Source: Arthrobacter sp. P2b (lineage in GTDB: Bacteria > Actinomycetota > Actinomycetes > Actinomycetales > Micrococcaceae). From it: DNA of 64,000 bases. The position numbers and the translations under genes were made by a program. Under the pieces are notes generated by a model that saw nothing but the letters and a program-made list of their open reading frames with translations, was not told the origin of the DNA and searched no databases. The stretch spans positions 248,001-312,000 of the forward strand of contig NZ_FVZL01000002.1 in NCBI RefSeq assembly GCF_900168295.1, in the 5' to 3' direction. Shown in pieces: positions 9,078 to 17,209 of the stretch (position 1 is its first letter; every line of letters begins with the position of its first letter).

Positions 9078-9305
9078 ATGGGCACTGATATGGAGATTGC
9101 CTTGGTGTTGTTGGCTGCGGTGCTGTGGGTAGCGGTAACGCTGAGCATTCTGTCTGCCATTGATCGCTCCGAGAGGAAGGCCCGTCGGCAGCAGAAGCGG
9201 GAGGACCGCACCGGGATGCGAAGGGTCGAGTACCGGCCTGTCGCGGCCGGCTCACACCCCGAGGGACATGGCAGGCGTCCCCGACGGAGGCTGCGGCCGC
9301 ACTGA
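9078..9305 (+). CDS. Small single-pass membrane protein, function unknown
   Basis: Putative protein of 75 residues: one N-terminal hydrophobic helix (about residues 5-27), then a strongly basic tail rich in Arg and Lys with GHGRRPRRRLRPH at the end. Not assigned to a family. TAAAAT (9066-9071) lies 6 nt before the ATG, the spacing expected of a leaderless transcript, which supports it being a real gene. Convergent with the SGNH hydrolase, 14 nt between stops. Confidence 0.55.
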   Translation: MGTDMEIALVLLAAVLWVAVTLSILSAIDRSERKARRQQKREDRTGMRRVEYRPVAAGSHPEGHGRRPRRRLRPH

Positions 9306-9319
9306 TGCCGATTCCGCCG

Positions 9320-9988
9320 CTAATGCGGCAGGCCGCCTGTCACCACGATGGGTGGACGGGTGCCGTGATCCGCTGCTGCGAATGCAGCGATGGCCCGCGC
9401 AATCTTCAGCCCTCCCCGGGACGACGGCTCTATCGCGTTGGCGTAGTCACCATCCTCGGTGCAGACGAGCCGGAGATCGATCAGGCCCGCTCCCCGCGAA
9501 AAGGCCGCCCTGGTGATGGAATCGTTGAAGAGGCACAGGGCCGCCTTGATGATGGCCTGGTCCGGCCCTGACGGGGGAGTGTCGTAGATCGTACAGACGG
9601 CAACCGGCAGCCCCGTATTCATCAGCGCGTCAGTTACGGCGTCGTATTCTGAGCCGAACCTCTTTTGGGCGTTGGCCAGGATGGCGAGGGCCACTGCCAC
9701 CGATGGTGCCGGCTCCTGCAGCAATGGCGCGTACCCGAGTGCGTCGTTTCCGCCAACGCTGACCACCAGATGCGTTGCATCCCGGGGCACGGCAGCCAGC
9801 TGCCGCTCCACGCCCGTCATGACGTCGCCGTCGACCGCCACCAAGCTGCACCGCCACCCTGGCAGTTCCTGGCGTAGCTGCGTGACGACGTCGGGATCGG
9901 CGCCCACGTAGGCGGCGTTGTCAAAGATGGAATCGCCGAGCAGCACAACGTGACCGGAACCGGACTCGACTGCCAAAGGTGCCTCCAT
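9320..9988 (-). CDS. SGNH/GDSL-family hydrolase
   Basis: Hydrolase of 222 residues: VVLLGDSIFDN holds the nucleophile Ser (about residue 20) and VVSVGGNDA is the block III Gly/Asn oxyanion motif. The usual C-terminal DxxH is not seen; the corresponding region reads NAIEPSSRGGLKIARAI, so the catalytic acid/base pair may differ. Substrate unknown (lipid, acyl or acetyl ester). No signal peptide. Start is the ATG at 9988; an in-frame GTG at 10024 would add 12 residues. Divergent from the DUF805 gene. Confidence 0.75.
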   Translation of the reverse strand: MEAPLAVESGSGHVVLLGDSIFDNAAYVGADPDVVTQLRQELPGWRCSLVAVDGDVMTGVERQLAAVPRDATHLVVSVGGNDALGYAPLLQEPAPSVAVALAILANAQKRFGSEYDAVTDALMNTGLPVAVCTIYDTPPSGPDQAIIKAALCLFNDSITRAAFSRGAGLIDLRLVCTEDGDYANAIEPSSRGGLKIARAIAAFAAADHGTRPPIVVTGGLPH

Positions 9989-10137
9989 GTACCCATACTG
10001 CCCGGGCACTCGATCCGGTGCCACTGGTGGCGCGTGGGGAAGAATTTCAGATGAAGTTTATCCATCGAAAGGACTTTTCAGGGCTGCTGGCTCTAGGATG
10101 GGCTGGTCTCATCACTTTGACATTCCGGGGGGAATCC

Positions 10138-10635
10138 TTGAGCTATCCGCAATACCCCAGTCCGCAGCAACAGTCCTTCCAGCCTGCAGCCGGCGAGCCG
10201 CCGTTATGGGCTCCGCATTACGGAGCCAGCCTGCCCGTTGCGGTGCGCCGCTTCTTCAAGAAGTACGCCACGTTCTCGGGCCGCGCCAGCCGGAGCGAAT
10301 ACTGGTGGTGGGCGCTCGTCGCTTTCCTTGTCGGCGTGGTCCTCAACATCATCACCTCGGTGGCCGGAGCCCCCGGCGCTACGGTCGCCGCAAACGGCAC
10401 GGCCGTCCCCGGGCCCGGTGCAATCGTGGGCAGCATCCTGATGATCGTGTGGGGCCTGGCGGTCATTGTTCCGTCCATCGCGCTGCTGGTCCGCCGGCTG
10501 CACGACGCCAACCTGAGCGGCTGGCTCGTTCTCGTGATCCTGGTGCCGATCCTTGGCGCCCTGGCTCTTCTGGTGATGGCCATCCTGCCGTCGAACCCGG
10601 CGGGACAACGGTTCGATCAGCCCACCGGCTACTGA
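10138..10635 (+). CDS. DUF805 membrane protein
   Basis: Membrane protein of 165 residues with a Pro/Gln-rich N-terminal segment, then the DUF805 signature: FSGRASRSEYWWWAL at the first helix, a second helix pair and LVRRLHDANLSGW before the last helices. Family function is unknown. The start is taken as TTG at 10138, giving LSYPQYPSPQQQ; a GGGGGGA ribosome site lies about 4 nt upstream and DUF805 proteins of this group start with this Pro/Gln motif. Longer in-frame starts (9979, 10051) have no such support. A terminator follows, so it is probably monocistronic. Confidence 0.82.
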   Translation: MSYPQYPSPQQQSFQPAAGEPPLWAPHYGASLPVAVRRFFKKYATFSGRASRSEYWWWALVAFLVGVVLNIITSVAGAPGATVAANGTAVPGPGAIVGSILMIVWGLAVIVPSIALLVRRLHDANLSGWLVLVILVPILGALALLVMAILPSNPAGQRFDQPTGY

Positions 10636-10650
10636 CGCCGGCATTACAGG

Positions 10651-10680
10651 AGGGAGCTCGCCTTTCAAGGCGGGCTCCCT
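10651..10680 (+). terminator. Rho-independent-type terminator after DUF805 gene
   Basis: Stem of 12 bp with one mismatch (10651-10662 with 10669-10680), loop TTTCAA, followed by CTCGTTTG. It lies 15 nt after the stop codon. Confidence 0.75.
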
Positions 10681-10732
10681 CTCGTTTGCCGGCGTTGCGG
10701 GAAGCTTGATTCCGCCCATGCCGGGCACTAGG

Positions 10733-10765
10733 TTATCGACTACCGGTAATAACGGTAGTCGATAA
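10733..10765. promoter_or_regulatory. Perfect 13-bp inverted repeat upstream of the DUF2975-XRE operon
   Basis: Arms 10733-10745 (TTATCGACTACCG) and 10753-10765 are exact reverse complements around a 7-nt spacer, ending 13 nt before the DUF2975 start. The size and A+T-rich ends suit a dimeric regulator, and the operon's own XRE protein is the obvious candidate (inference). It could also fold as an RNA hairpin in the 5' leader. Confidence 0.6.
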
Positions 10766-10778
10766 TTCTGGGGGAAAA

Positions 10779-11414
10779 ATGAAACTGGTCAGGCCTGCGG
10801 CGACAGATGCCAGGTGGAAGATGATTGTGTCCGGGACTGACGCGCTGCTGGTCATGATTTCTGTGGCCGCTGCCGCGGTCATCACCACAACATGGACGGT
10901 AGTGAGCATTCTGGGATCCTTTACCGGAGCGGCCACTGTCACTCTTCCCGTTACGACCGATAACCGGGTAGCGGATGGCTTGTCCCTGGGGGCAACCGGG
11001 CATGCTACTGCCCTCGAGGTAACCTTCCCCGTGCTTCCCTCCGGCCCGGCAGGGCTGCTGGCGTGGGCGGGGGCGTTAAACCAGGTGGTTGTCTTGGTAA
11101 TTCTGGCCATCGTGTTCCTGCTGGCGTACCGGCTGCGCAGCCAGGTCCTGTTTACCCCGCGTTCGGGCTGGATCATTGGTTCCGGCGGTTTTGTCCTCAT
11201 CGTCGTCGGGGCCATTGCCCAGTTCCTCGATGGGTTGGGCCGGAGCTTGCTTGCGGACCTGGCGGGAGCCAATGGGCGGATTCCGGGGGAGTCTGCCCAT
11301 TTCTCGATGGAGTTCAGCGCGGTCCCGTTTATGCTGGGCACCGCCATGCTGCTTGTGGGCGGCGTGTTCCAGTTCGGCGGCCGGCTGCAGAAGGACATCG
11401 AGGGCCTGGTCTGA
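10779..11414 (+). CDS. DUF2975-type four-helix membrane protein
   Basis: Membrane protein of 211 residues with four hydrophobic segments (about residues 20-45, 88-110, 128-150 and 175-197) and an ending, LVGGVFQFGGRLQKDIEGLV, that matches DUF2975 proteins. These are commonly encoded directly before a small XRE regulator, as here. Role unknown. A GGGGGAAAA ribosome site precedes the ATG. Translation is coupled to the regulator by a TGATG overlap. The promoter region holds the 13-bp inverted repeat described separately. Confidence 0.72.
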   Translation: MKLVRPAATDARWKMIVSGTDALLVMISVAAAAVITTTWTVVSILGSFTGAATVTLPVTTDNRVADGLSLGATGHATALEVTFPVLPSGPAGLLAWAGALNQVVVLVILAIVFLLAYRLRSQVLFTPRSGWIIGSGGFVLIVVGAIAQFLDGLGRSLLADLAGANGRIPGESAHFSMEFSAVPFMLGTAMLLVGGVFQFGGRLQKDIEGLV

Positions 11415-11644
11415 TGCCGGCAGAGGAATCCTCGAACATCCACTGCCGGCTCGATGAACTGCTGGCGGACCGCGGAATGACCCTGACTGAGCTGAGTAAG
11501 CGGGTTGGCGTCAGCCTGGTGAATTTGTCCGTCCTGAAGAATGACCGGGCTAAAGCCATCCGGTTCTCAACCCTCACGGCCATCTGTGAGGTGCTGGACT
11601 GTAACGTAGGTGATCTATTGACCACCGCGCATCCGCGCCCGTGA
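11414..11644 (+). CDS. XRE-family (Cro/C1-type) small transcriptional regulator
   Basis: Protein of 76 residues that is almost entirely one helix-turn-helix domain: LDELLADRGMTLTELSKRVG, then VSLVNLSVLKNDRAKAIRFSTL as recognition helix and following helix, ending CEVLDCNVGDLL. This is the YozG-like group found paired with DUF2975 proteins. Start ATG at 11414 overlaps the upstream stop (TGATG). Probably autoregulates the two-gene operon through the palindrome at 10733-10765 (inference). Confidence 0.85.
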   Translation: MPAEESSNIHCRLDELLADRGMTLTELSKRVGVSLVNLSVLKNDRAKAIRFSTLTAICEVLDCNVGDLLTTAHPRP

Positions 11645-11889
11645 TTGCCCGCTCAGCTGCCATCCATCAGGAGCTTGATGGGAGGGGTGGTGATCGGCCC
11701 CGGGCAAGGCGGAGTGCCGCCGACCCTTGTCCAGATCAACTCGTTGTCCTGCTGAGCGAGCATGGGAACGGGTTGGCCTGCCGTCGGTTCCGGTTGTGAA
11801 CACCCGTGTTCGTTGCACAGCTGGACGTCTCCATCGACCGCAGCCCTCTGTTCGGTTGGCTGTCACATGGTGCTGGTATGGTCCGGGCC

Positions 11890-12795
11890 ATGGATGAACT
11901 TCTGGCAGCCCAGTCTGCGACCGCCAACGACTACTCGGACCGACGGGGCTTTGATGTGGACTTCTTAGGCGTGACCATTCCAATGCCGGGGTTGAAAAAT
12001 GTGGAGTCGGTCCTGCTGCCATACACGCACTTCTCGGTGCTGATGCGCCCGGACAAACGCCTGGCCGCCGTCACAGGACTCGGGATCGACGGAGGCAAAC
12101 TCAGGGACCTTGGCAGGTCCGGGATCCCGTGGCGCATGGATCCCAGGCTGAGTGAGGACCAGCAGACGGGGGAGAGAGTGTATGCCCGGAACGATATTGA
12201 CCGCGGGCACCTGGTTCGTCGCGCGTCCGCGGTGTGGGGGGATACCCAGGCTGAGGCTGCCCGGGCGAACCATGACACATTCCAGTACACCAATGCGGCA
12301 CCCCAGGCAGCCAAATTCAACCAGGGGCTGGAGCTGTGGCTGGGCATGGAATCCTATCTTTTGGAGCACGCGGCTGACCACCGCCGGCGACTGGTGGTGT
12401 TTACGGGACCGATCTTCAGCGACATCGATCCGGTCTACCGGGGCGTTGAGATTCCCCTGCGCTTCTTCAAGGTCGCCGTATTCGTCCATCAGGGGAATCC
12501 CGCAGCCACCGGGTACGTTGTGGACCAGTCTCCCGAGCTTGCGGACCTGCCGGACGTGCCGCGGCCTGGAGCCGTAGACGACGTTCCGCCATTGGGCCCT
12601 TTCCGGACCTTTCAAGTGCCGATCCGGGATATCGCAGAACTCACCGGCCTGGAGCTGGAGCAACTCGTGGAAGCGGACCGTATGCCGATCGCCGCCACCC
12701 TCGGCGAGGTCCGCGTCGGTTCCACCTGGCGCCTGCTGGCATCGCCGGAGGACCTTGACCTGGATTTCGACCTGCTGGGCGCAGGTGTGCCCTAA
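11890..12795 (+). CDS. DNA/RNA non-specific endonuclease (NUC1 family)
   Basis: Beta-beta-alpha-metal nuclease of 301 residues. The DRGHLVRR motif carries the general-base His and the downstream FQYTNAAPQ supplies the metal-binding Asn, as in Serratia nuclease relatives. No signal peptide is visible, so it would stay in the cytoplasm unless exported by another route. Start ATG 11890 has TATGGT 7 nt upstream (11877-11882), a leaderless arrangement; an in-frame ATG at 11878 overlaps that box. The 245 nt before it hold no convincing gene. It sits between the XRE operon and a broken phosphotransferase gene in the most accessory-looking part of the window. Confidence 0.82.
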   Translation: MDELLAAQSATANDYSDRRGFDVDFLGVTIPMPGLKNVESVLLPYTHFSVLMRPDKRLAAVTGLGIDGGKLRDLGRSGIPWRMDPRLSEDQQTGERVYARNDIDRGHLVRRASAVWGDTQAEAARANHDTFQYTNAAPQAAKFNQGLELWLGMESYLLEHAADHRRRLVVFTGPIFSDIDPVYRGVEIPLRFFKVAVFVHQGNPAATGYVVDQSPELADLPDVPRPGAVDDVPPLGPFRTFQVPIRDIAELTGLELEQLVEADRMPIAATLGEVRVGSTWRLLASPEDLDLDFDLLGAGVP

Positions 12796-12886
12796 GCCTG
12801 GTTGTTCTTCCGGCGCCGCTCGTCGGCTTGCCCGATCCCGTCGCGATGCCGGTCCCGGTTGGTGAGGTCCGCGATAAACTCCGGGG

Positions 12887-13740
12887 ATGGCGCGGTGGGA
12901 TGGCGGGCGGTTGTCGGAGCAACAGGCCAGGCTCGCAGAAGGATGGCTCGGCGCCCCGGCGCTTATTGCCGACATGTCCTGGGGGCAACTCGACACAACC
13001 GTGCTTCACGTCAAGGCCGCCGGCACCACTGTGATTATCAAAGCTGCCGGGCCGGGAAACCATCACATCGGCAGGGAGATCACGGCTCACAGCTCCTACA
13101 CGGGTCCGCTCCTCACCCGGAGCCGGGTGGGTGAAATGCTGCACGCAAGCCGAAGCTCCAACCTCTTGGTGCTCCAGTACCTCGAAGGGGGGAACTTGTC
13201 GAGGGTACGGAGGATGAACTGTCCCCAGGCATTCATGCTCAAGCAGGTGAATTGCTGAGGCTGATTCACAGCCAGGAGACCCGGGTTGACGAGCACTATG
13301 AGGCGCGGGCAACAGCGAAGGCCGCGGGCTGGCTGGAGCGCAAGCATCGGATCTCTCCAGCAGTGGAACAGCAGGCCCGTGAACGCCTGCGGAAGTATCA
13401 GCCGATGCCCATTCGCGTTGTTCCCACCCACGGAGACTGGCAGCCGCGGAACTGGATCAGCAACAACGGCAATCTTCGGGCTATAGACTTCGGCCGCTTC
13501 GATTTCCGACCCGCAGCTACGGACCTTTGCCGGTTGGCGGTGCAGCAGTGGCAGAAAAAGCCGGCGCTCGAGGAGGAGTTCCTGAACGGGTATGGTGACG
13601 ATCCCCGTTCCGCCCCCGTGTGGCGAATTGACCTGCTGCGGGAAGCGATTGCTACATCCGTGTGGGCACACCGGATAGGGGATGAGGCATTCGAGGCGCA
13701 AGGACACAAAATGCTCGGCCAGGCACTGCAGCGCTTTTAG
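12887..13740 (+). pseudogene. Aminoglycoside phosphotransferase-like (APH) kinase, frameshifted
   Basis: Two overlapping frames encode one APH-fold kinase. The 5' part (12887-13258) gives the N-lobe and reads LLVLQYLEGG; the 3' part carries the catalytic loop THGDWQPRNW (HGDxxxxN) and the metal-binding IDFGRFDFRPAATDL. The sense continuation after the G-run reads ELVEGTEDELSPGIHAQAGE, joining directly to LLRLIHSQE. The break lies at the G6 run 13187-13192: one extra G (or loss of two) restores a single frame of about 284 codons. It is either a pseudogene, a phase-variable gene or a sequencing error. TAAACT 6 nt before the ATG fits a leaderless promoter. Substrate unknown; drug resistance cannot be inferred. 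Confidence 0.8.
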
Positions 13741-13811
13741 TTCGGGTAGCCCGCAGCCGGGGACGCGCACTGTGAGCAACGCCTCAATGGAGGTTGCCGA
13801 CAAACACAAAA

Positions 13812-13844
13812 AAGCCCCGGAAAATCACTGATTTTCCGGGGCTT
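13812..13844 (-). terminator. Rho-independent terminator after tRNA-Leu
   Basis: Perfect 14-bp stem (13812-13825 with 13831-13844), 5-nt loop, followed on the minus strand by a T-run. It lies 7 nt beyond the tRNA 3' end. Confidence 0.9.
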
Positions 13845-13851
13845 CCGTTTG

Positions 13852-13934
13852 TGCGCGGAGGGGGACTTGAACCCCCACCCCCTTTCGAGGACTAGCACCT
13901 CAAGCTAGCGCGTCTGCCATTCCGCCACCCGCGC
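13852..13934 (-). tRNA. tRNA-Leu (anticodon GAG)
   Basis: Cloverleaf of 83 nt read on the minus strand: acceptor stem starting GCGCGGG, a D-arm with GGCGGAATGGCAGACGCG, anticodon stem CTAGC/GCTAG enclosing TTGAGGT (anticodon GAG), a long class II variable arm with TCCTC/GGGGG, and GGTTCAAGTCC in the T-arm, ending with discriminator A. CCA is not encoded. It decodes CUC/CUU leucine codons. A strong terminator follows directly. Confidence 0.95.
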
Positions 13935-14104
13935 AGGTGGTAATTCGGGGAACCGTTCACACCTTTCAGTGTTTCGCGCCTCTCCGAAGCAGCGAGAAAA
14001 ACTCTAACACGACTTTCCGGGAACAACGAATCGGGCCAAGTGGGTAGGCTGAGGGCAGCGAATTCGCGCCTGCCAACCAGTCATTCCCTAATGAGGAGCT
14101 CCCA

Positions 14105-15409
14105 ATGCCTGACGTCCTGCCCGAGGATGAAGTTGTCCGGATCTGCCAGGAACTCATCCGGATCGATACCTCGAACTACGGCGACGGCTCCGGGCCGGGG
14201 GAGCGGGCTGCTGCGGAATACGCTGCCGGACTGATTGAGGAAGTCGGCATGGAGGCGGAAATCTTCGAATCCGCCCCCGGCCGGGCAAATGTTGTGACCC
14301 GGATGGCCGGCGAGGATCCCTCCGCCAGTGCCCTGGTGGTGCACGGCCACCTGGACGTCGTGCCCGCCCTCCGCGACCAGTGGTCGGTGGACCCCTTCGG
14401 CGCTGAACTGAAGGACGGCCTCATTTGGGGCCGCGGCGCCGTCGACATGAAGGACATGGACGCCATGATCCTCTCCGTCCTGCGGAGCTTCGCCCGCTCG
14501 GGCAGGAAGCCCAAGCGGGACATCATCTTCGCTTTCTTCGCTGACGAGGAAGCCGGCGGCGCCTACGGAGCCCGCTACGCCGTCGACAAGCGCCCCGAAC
14601 TGTTCGAAGGCGCCACCGAAGCCATCTCGGAGGTGGGAGGCTTCTCGGCCACCATCGGCGGCCAGCGCACGTATCTGCTGCAAACCGCCGAAAAGGGGAT
14701 CTCCTGGCTCCGCCTCGTGGCCCACGGCCGGGCGGGCCACGGCTCCCAGATCAGCACGGACAACGCCGTCACCCGCCTCGCAGCCGCGGTGACCCGCATC
14801 GGCGAATACAAGTGGCCCATCGAACTCACGCCCACCACCCGGCAGTTCCTGGACGGCGTGACGGAACTCACGGGAGTGGAGTTCGACGCCGACAATCCGG
14901 ACCGCCTGCTGGACCAGCTGGGCACGGTGTCGCGTTTCGTTGGCGCCACCCTGCAGAACACCACCAACCCCACGCTGCTCAAGGGCGGCTACAAGCACAA
15001 CGTCATCCCCGAATCGGCGGAGGCCCTCATCGACTGCCGCACCCTTCCCGGGCAGCAGGAACACGTCCTCGAGATCGTGAGGGAACTCGCCGGCACCGGC
15101 GTGGACGTCAGCTACGTCCACCAGGATGTCTCCCTCGAGGTGCCGTTCGCCGGCAACCTGGTGGACTCCATGATCGACGCACTCCATTCCGAGGACCCGG
15201 GCGCCAAAGTCCTGCCCTACACCCTCTCCGGCGGGACGGACAACAAGTCACTCAGCCGGCTCGGGATCACAGGCTACGGATTCGCGCCGCTGATGCTGCC
15301 GGACGAACTGGACTTCACCGGAATGTTCCACGGCGTCGATGAGCGCGTCCCTGCCGACTCGCTCAAATTCGGCGCCAGGGTGCTGAACACCCTGCTTACC
15401 AACTACTGA
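14105..15409 (+). CDS. M20/M25/M40-family metallohydrolase (peptidase or deacylase)
   Basis: Cytoplasmic dizinc hydrolase of 434 residues. Metal-ligand motifs are all present: VVHGHLDVVP (His82, Asp84), WGRGAVDMKD, FFADEEAGG and a C-terminal MFHGVDERVP. The lid domain lies between. Family members are dipeptidases, acetylornithine or succinyl-diaminopimelate deacylases; the specificity cannot be fixed here. ATG at 14105 follows AGGAGCTC. A TAGGCT box at 14044-14049 may be its -10, giving a leader of about 50 nt. The acyl-CoA dehydrogenase gene follows 11 nt after the stop and is probably co-transcribed. Confidence 0.88.
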   Translation: MPDVLPEDEVVRICQELIRIDTSNYGDGSGPGERAAAEYAAGLIEEVGMEAEIFESAPGRANVVTRMAGEDPSASALVVHGHLDVVPALRDQWSVDPFGAELKDGLIWGRGAVDMKDMDAMILSVLRSFARSGRKPKRDIIFAFFADEEAGGAYGARYAVDKRPELFEGATEAISEVGGFSATIGGQRTYLLQTAEKGISWLRLVAHGRAGHGSQISTDNAVTRLAAAVTRIGEYKWPIELTPTTRQFLDGVTELTGVEFDADNPDRLLDQLGTVSRFVGATLQNTTNPTLLKGGYKHNVIPESAEALIDCRTLPGQQEHVLEIVRELAGTGVDVSYVHQDVSLEVPFAGNLVDSMIDALHSEDPGAKVLPYTLSGGTDNKSLSRLGITGYGFAPLMLPDELDFTGMFHGVDERVPADSLKFGARVLNTLLTNY

Positions 15410-15420
15410 CAGGGGCGGGC

Positions 15421-16581
15421 ATGACCCCCGAAGAGCTGCTCCCGGATTCCCTCCTGGAGCGGATCCGCAGCCGAGCTGCCGGCTACGACAGGGACAACAC
15501 CTTCTTCCATGAGGACCTTCGGGAGTTGGCTGCCGCCGGCTACCTGAAGTTATTTGTTCCCACGTCCGACGGCGGCATGGGCTGTGGGCTCGAAGCGGCG
15601 GCGCAGTGCCAGCGGAGGCTGGCAACGGCCGCCCCGGCCACCGCCCTCGCCGTCAACATGCACCTGGTGTGGACCGGCGTCGCACAGGTTCTCGGCGCCC
15701 GCGGGGACCAGTCCTTGGACTTCGTCCTGGAGGAAGCGGCCAACGGGGAGATCTTCGCCTTCGGCAACTCCGAAGCGGGCAACGACTCTGTGCTCTTCGA
15801 CTCCCGTACCACCGCAACGCCCTCACCCGACGGCGGGTACTCCTTCACCGGCACCAAAATCTTCACAAGCCTGTCTCCGGCCTGGACCCGTCTCGGGATC
15901 TTCGGGAAGGATCCCGAGGCCAGGGACGGTGACGGGGAACTGGTTCACGGGTTCATCACCCGGGACACGGCCGGCTGCCGCATCCTCGATGACTGGGACA
16001 CCCTGGGCATGCGCGCCAGCCAGTCCTCCACAACGGTCCTCGAAGGCGTTCGGGTCCCGGCGGAACGGATCTTCCGCCAGCTCCCCGTCGGACCGAACCC
16101 TGATCCCCTGATTTTCGCCATCTTCGCCTGCTTCGAAACGCTCCTCGCCGCCGTCTATACCGGCCTGGGGGAGCGCGCCCTCGCCGTAGGCGTCGAAACC
16201 GTCAAGCGCCGCACCTCGTTCAAGAACGACGGACGCAGCTACGCGCAGGACCCGGACATCCGCTGGAAGGTTGCCGAGGCTGCCATGGCCATGGACAACC
16301 TGTACCCACAGCTCAAAACCGTAGCCTCCGACGTCGACGCACTGGCGGACCACGGCCCGCAGTGGTTCCCCAAACTCGTGGGACTGAAAGTCAACGCCAC
16401 CGAAACGGCGCGGCGGGTAGTGGACCTGGCCATTCGGGTCAGCGGCGGATCGAGCTACTTCCGGGGATCCGAACTGGAAAGGCTCTACCGGGACGTCCTG
16501 GCGGGGATGTTCCACCCGTCCGACGACGAATCGGCCCACAACACCGTGGCGAACGCCTGGCTGGGTCCACTAGAGCCTTAG
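15421..16581 (+). CDS. Acyl-CoA dehydrogenase family protein
   Basis: FAD-dependent enzyme of 386 residues with the standard three-domain plan: N-terminal helices, a middle beta domain (GYSFTGTKIFTSLSPAWTRLGIFG and MRASQSSTTVLEGVRVPAERIF), then a C-terminal helical bundle ending with VSGGSSYFRGSELERLYRDVLAG. Expected to oxidise an acyl-CoA or related substrate, but this branch also contains monooxygenases, so the substrate is open. The ATG lies 11 nt after the M20 gene stop. The stop codon abuts a tandem repeat that contains copies of the end of the convergent DUF5703 gene. Confidence 0.83.
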   Translation: MTPEELLPDSLLERIRSRAAGYDRDNTFFHEDLRELAAAGYLKLFVPTSDGGMGCGLEAAAQCQRRLATAAPATALAVNMHLVWTGVAQVLGARGDQSLDFVLEEAANGEIFAFGNSEAGNDSVLFDSRTTATPSPDGGYSFTGTKIFTSLSPAWTRLGIFGKDPEARDGDGELVHGFITRDTAGCRILDDWDTLGMRASQSSTTVLEGVRVPAERIFRQLPVGPNPDPLIFAIFACFETLLAAVYTGLGERALAVGVETVKRRTSFKNDGRSYAQDPDIRWKVAEAAMAMDNLYPQLKTVASDVDALADHGPQWFPKLVGLKVNATETARRVVDLAIRVSGGSSYFRGSELERLYRDVLAGMFHPSDDESAHNTVANAWLGPLEP

Positions 16582-16676
16582 TCGATCCGCTGGACCGCCA
16601 ATCCCTAGACGGTCCGCTGGACAGGCAATCCACTAGACGGTCCGCTGGACCGCCAATCCCTAGACGGTCCGCTGGA
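16581..16676. repeat. Tandem repeat, 27-28 nt unit, about 3.6 copies
   Basis: Units start near 16581, 16609, 16637 and 16664 and share the core TCCGCTGGACCGCCAATCC with few changes. The last, partial unit is the 3' end of the DUF5703 gene: on the minus strand each unit repeats the codons for QRTV plus a stop or stop-like triplet. GGTCCGCTGGACC inside the units is a small palindrome. The array fills the space between two convergent genes. Confidence 0.85.
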
Positions 16677-16893
16677 CCTGCATCACCCGTCGGCGGAGCC
16701 AGAAACGCCGTCCGCCGCCCACATACAGCTTGCTGCGCTCCAGCTCCCACTTGCCGTACTCGGAGTGTTCCACCAGCCGGCGCCGCGCCTCGTGCAGTGA
16801 ATCGTCAGGGCTTACCGTCAGTACGAGGTACTCGTACTGCCTCAAATAATCCCGTTCCCGCTGGACCGAGCTGGTGAGAAATTGTTCCTTCAT
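16660..16893 (-). CDS. DUF5703 family protein
   Basis: Small basic protein of 77 residues, conserved in actinobacteria, function unknown. Visible features are EYLVLTVSPDDSLHEARR, an EHSEYGKWELER stretch and an Arg-rich end, RRFWLRRRVMQVQRTV. The frame is open further upstream, but the ATG at 16893 has GGAGAG just before it and gives the family length. Its last codons lie inside a tandem repeat, and the downstream units duplicate this gene end. Divergent from the small acidic protein gene. Confidence 0.85.
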   Translation of the reverse strand: MKEQFLTSSVQRERDYLRQYEYLVLTVSPDDSLHEARRRLVEHSEYGKWELERSKLYVGGGRRFWLRRRVMQVQRTV

Positions 16894-16932
16894 TGCTCTC
16901 CATTTTCGTCCTTTTCCGGCTAACGTGAAGTC

Positions 16933-17199
16933 ATGAGCATCGATCCGCGTGTCGCGCTTCAGTCCCTGACCACCGCTTTGGAAGAACACCTTATAGCAGC
17001 ATCCAACCGCCGCGGAGATGGTGACCCCTCCGTGGAGGCAGCGTTTTTTGCCGTCGCAGACGCGTTCGAAGTGTACGAGGACGCGCTCTATGAGGCCTAC
17101 AACGAGGTGACGCCGCTTCAGGTCTTTGATGACGAGGATGAAGAGGACGAAGAAAGCGGAGTGGACGACGACGAGGACCTGGAAATCGTCCAGGAATAG
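16933..17199 (+). CDS. Conserved small acidic protein, function unknown
   Basis: Protein of 88 residues: a helical N-terminal part (VALQSLTTALEEHLIAASNRR, EAAFFAVADAFEVYEDALYEAYNE) and a strongly acidic tail of Asp/Glu runs. No enzyme motif. It looks like a conserved actinobacterial hypothetical protein. TAACGT (16921-16926) lies 6 nt before the ATG, as in other likely leaderless genes here. Divergent from the DUF5703 gene, with 39 nt between starts. Confidence 0.8.
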   Translation: MSIDPRVALQSLTTALEEHLIAASNRRGDGDPSVEAAFFAVADAFEVYEDALYEAYNEVTPLQVFDDEDEEDEESGVDDDEDLEIVQE

Positions 17200-17209
17200 G
17201 ACCGCGAAT

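Noticed and set aside
11653..11823. Minus-strand frame ending PPIKLLMDGS that looks protein-like with spaced cysteines
   Set aside because: No start codon follows the preceding stop, and it runs into the nuclease gene; at most a truncated remnant.
13741..13935. tRNA-Leu as attachment site of a genomic island covering 10.7-13.8 kb
   Set aside because: No direct repeat of the tRNA 3' end and no integrase found in the window.
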